Positions 61,143-64,000 of a DNA stretch of 64,000 bases are shown piece by piece. The notes under the pieces were generated by a model. That model did no database searches and was not told the origin of the DNA. It worked only from the letters and a program-made list of their open reading frames with translations. This stretch comes from Tachypleus tridentatus (taxonomy: Eukaryota; Arthropoda; Merostomata; Xiphosura; Limulidae). Within the stretch, counting starts at the first letter, position 1. Each line of letters begins with the position of its first letter. The DNA lies in NCBI RefSeq assembly GCF_004210375.1, contig NC_134828.1, forward strand, positions 19,646,400 to 19,710,399, written 5' to 3'. A program made the position numbers and the translations under genes.

Positions 61143-61685
61143 AGTATAAATATCAATATAAACGTACAATAAACAGTGTTATAAATATTAATATAAGCAT
61201 ACAATAAACAGTGTTATAAATATTAATATAAACACACAATAAACAGTGTTATAAATATTAATATAAACACACAATAAACAGTGTTATAAATATTAATATA
61301 AGCATACAATAAACAGTGTCATAAATATTAATATAAACATACAATAAACAGTGTTATAAATATTAATATAAATATACAATAAACAGTTTTATATATATTA
61401 ATATAAACATACAATAAACAGTGTTATAAATATAAATATAAACATACGATAAACAGTTTTATAAATATAAATATAAACATACGATAAACAGTTTTATAAA
61501 TATTAATATAAACATAAAATAAACAGTATTATAAATATTAATATAAACATACAATAAACAGTATTATAGATATTAATATAAACATACAATAAACAGTGTT
61601 ATAAATATTAATATAAACATACAATAAACAGTGTTATAGATATTAATATAAACATACAATAAACAGTGTTATAGATATTAATAAC
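61143..61685. repeat. 35-bp minisatellite, about 15 units
   Basis: Units ataaatattaatataaacat then acaataaacagtgtt repeat about 15 times with few substitutions. Confidence 0.95.
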
Positions 61686-62211
61686 AAAAACCAAAAAACT
61701 GTTACTGAAAAATTGCATCAACTGTACAAAGTTCAAAAGTAATTAATAACTTTAGTAACTTTTAAGTTTTGTTTCTCTAAGTAGATTATTGTACCAATTA
61801 ATTACTTCATCTCTGTAACATGAAATATGAACTGATAGAATTGTTTTAAGGATGATGAATAAAAGCACAATAGTAATATAAACATTTGACTCTGAGACAT
61901 TTAATACTAGAATGGTTTTAAATATTCCATTTTCAGCAATATACATTTAAATGAGGTAAAATGTTAGATACAAAGATATCTAAATTTATAAAGTTCCAAC
62001 ATCTTATGGAGAGGAATTAGAATACAAACTAACAAAATAAAATAAATAAATAAAAGATGATGTTCAGGTGAAGAATATAATATACCTTTATCCATCCTAC
62101 AATTTTATATTATATCTAGTGTTCACTCATCTACCATAAACTGTGGATGAATCTGAAATTTGAGGTAAAGTATATAACTGATAACTGTTGTTATGTTACG
62201 TTGAATTTCTC
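61686..62211. other. No gene seen
   Basis: AT-rich sequence with a short poly-AAAT run near 62035-62055. Confidence 0.6.
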
Positions 62212-63172
62212 AAGTGAAATTCAAGAAATGGTTGTTTTGTTTATTATTATTATTATATTATTATTTTATTCTATTTTTTTTTCGGGTTGCATGACCAAAA
62301 TATCAAACTCATGAGTGGGGTGAAGAGAATACCATGAGCAACCCTGGTTATCTCTGTTTTTAAGTAATGGGGACTCACATATTTAAACCGAAACACCTGC
62401 CAGTCTTTTGTAGTTTTTTCTGTTCAATAATGGGGGTGTAGAAACCGTGCTATGGCCATACGTCTCATGCTACTTACCAGACGTCTTATCCTGTGTTGAA
62501 AAATCTCATGCCAATCGTCTTGCAATACTTGGATCAGCTGATATCTGTTCTGTGGTAATATATTGAGACTACTGGCCACCAGATATCTTGTTCTATATTG
62601 AAGAATCCCATGTCACTTGTCCTGCAATATCTGGATCAACTGTTATCTGCTCTCTTTGTAATATTTGGAAGTGTTGTAGCCCACCTCATCCCATATATGT
62701 TCAGTGGAGTGTAGGCAGTGGTAAGTATGGTGGTCGTAGCATTACGTCAACATATTCTGCATGGATACGTGCAGAGTGCAAATAAGCATTGTCCAGCTAC
62801 AATACAGTGACATCATGGTAGTCTCTGAGGAAGAGAATTACGTGGGGTTTTAACACGTTAAGCATTCAGGTTCCTCTGTATGTGATATTCTGTGGTTGCC
62901 TCCTCAATCCACGTCACTAGGTACACTCCAGTGATTGGTATGTCGTCATATTGTTTTCCTTCTCTTCTCCAGACAAGTTGAAGTCCATCAGACCCGACAA
63001 TACGAAAACGTGACTCATCTGTGAATAGAACAGTGTTCTATGGCTTTAGTATAAAAGATATAGCCCTTTAATAATGTTTTAGTTGCTACTTTTCCCTACC
63101 AATACAAATCAGATACTTAATGTTCATATATATATATATATATGCACCTCGTAAAAATAAACAAAGACGTGT
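62212..63172 (+). repeat. Third, internally deleted copy of the Tc1-bearing block
   Basis: 62212 to about 63037 matches 19100-20040, and 63037-63172 matches 21240-21353, in the same orientation as the left arm. The 1.2 kb between (Tc1 N-terminal half and SINE-B) is missing. Its boundaries (tctcaagtgaaattc and cacctcgtaaaaata) may be those of the block as a dispersing unit. Confidence 0.8.
62430..63037 (-). pseudogene. Tc1 transposase C-terminal relic (third copy)
   Basis: Reverse-strand sequence begins within the FTDESRF block near 63037 and runs to the C-terminus. It has two rather than three copies of the terminal repeat. The N-terminal DNA-binding half is absent. Stops and frameshifts are present. 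Confidence 0.72.
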
Positions 63173-63274
63173 ACAAAATAAATGACATTTACAATGCATC
63201 CACATTCATAATGTTTAGCCTCTGTTCAAAATAAATAATTCACCATTATCAGTGATTAGAAAATATCTGATTTT

Positions 63275-63467
63275 GTTGGTTTTTTTGGAATTTCGCACAA
63301 AGCTACTCGAGGGCTATCTTGGGCTTCTTTTTTACCAACGAATAGTGGGATTGACCGTCACTTTATACACCCCCACGGCTGGGAGGGCGAGCATGTTTAG
63401 CGCAACGCGGGCGCGAACCCGCGACCCTCGGGTTACTAGTCGCACGCCTTACGCGCTTGGCCATGAA
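63275..63467 (-). mobile_element. SINE-A, near complete
   Basis: Reverse-oriented copy with 3' end ttttggaatttcgcacaaag, body ttaccaacgaatagtgggat and the GC-rich tRNA-like head with cgcgaacccgcgaccctcgg (B-box region) and gcgcttggccatg (A-box side). An internal part of the body is deleted after gggctatctt. It is the youngest-looking SINE here, with high GC content against its surroundings. Confidence 0.88.
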
Positions 63468-63559
63468 AAATATCTGAATAAAACATCTTTGCTGATATAT
63501 TCAGAATTGAGAACAAGAAAGTGATAGAGTCTAATCACGATACCACCTTTTCCAGCTGT

Positions 63560-64000
63560 CATGGTTTTAGTGAAACTCCAGTATCTTTACGTTATACACC
63601 TCCTGTCCTGAACAAACTATATTCAGATATCGAGATAATTCTCATGTTTATTTTATATGCTCTATAAACCCGATTTTAAAAGAGCTGATGTTGTTTAAAT
63701 GTTGTTGCTTTTAAATTTAGCTAATGTTGCTCCTGTCTTCGAGGAAAGTGAGAGAAATTGTCCACTAACATAGACCTATCAGTCTTACATCATGTGTGTA
63801 AAATGTTTTGGAAAGTCTGATAAAAGACGCTTTATAAAGTCATTTAACAAAATTTATTATTTTATCAGATATTCAACATGGTTTTAATGAGGAAAAATCA
63901 TATCTAACAAATATTTTAACATGATTTTAAAATGTTACTGGACACGTAGATGAGGATAAAGGTATGAATTTAGTGTATCTGGATTGTCAGAAAGCAGAAA
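63560..64000 (+). mobile_element. CR1-like LINE reverse transcriptase fragment (runs off the window)
   Basis: Across shifting frames the translation gives NVAPVFEE, an RPISLTSCV-like block (about 63765-63800), STWF where QHGF is expected (about 63875), a CLTNIL-like block, and near the end NLVYLD-type FSVSGL before the expected catalytic Asp. The order and wording fit CR1-clade RT. Frameshifts and stops show decay. The element continues beyond base 64000. Confidence 0.68.

Overview
This is AT-rich eukaryotic nuclear DNA from an invertebrate, dominated by repeats. Two tRNA-derived SINE families occur throughout and look like SINEs I remember from chelicerate (horseshoe-crab-like) genomes. That placement rests on memory and is only moderately secure. 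There are no operons, CRISPR arrays or prokaryotic signals. One clearly intact protein gene is present, a single-coding-exon SLC35G-like (EamA/DMT) membrane transporter at 34174-35199 (+). The rest is transposon relics, tandem repeats and segmental duplications.

Four duplicated modules build the window. Module A is the SLC35G gene with its 5' flank and a 34-bp minisatellite. It is intact at 32.8-35.2 kb (+), a frameshifted pseudogene at 1-1.98 kb (-), and reduced to 5' stubs fused to a LINE fragment at 15.9-17.5 kb (+) and 41.0-42.2 kb (-). Module U is a 50-bp satellite array with unique flanks, present twice in direct orientation (1981-8427 and 21701-27740). A third, inverted copy at 31880-32770 has the flanks but no satellite. 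Module B is a large inverted duplication, 8428-21698 against 36681-48196, with arms about 95-99% alike in stretches I compared by eye and a 15-kb spacer. A 3.5-kb foldback (self-palindromic) module sits inside B, and parts of it recur in U.

Layout: 1-2 kb SLC35G pseudogene and flank; 2.56-7.4 kb satellite array 1; 8.4-21.7 kb left arm of B (minisatellites, foldback module, SINEs, SLC35G/LINE chimera, Tc1 transposase relic); 22.3-26.6 kb satellite array 2 with higher-order structure; 27.7-32.8 kb mixed relics, including a Penelope-type palindrome and the satellite-free U copy; 33-35.2 kb the live transporter gene; 35.2-36.7 kb single-copy DNA; 36.7-48.2 kb right arm of B; 48.2-64 kb mostly single-copy AT-rich DNA holding a decayed two-ORF Jockey-type LINE (51.0-54.6 kb), two long tandem arrays (60.5-61.7 kb), a third partial Tc1 copy (62.2-63.2 kb) and the start of a CR1-like reverse transcriptase (63.7 kb to the window end).

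The genes do not form a pathway. The story is one of genome structure: repeated duplication and inversion of a transporter locus together with a young, highly homogenised 50-bp satellite, with every mirrored tandem repeat but one differing in copy number between the arms. The satellite-free paralogue of the satellite locus is the most informative single observation.
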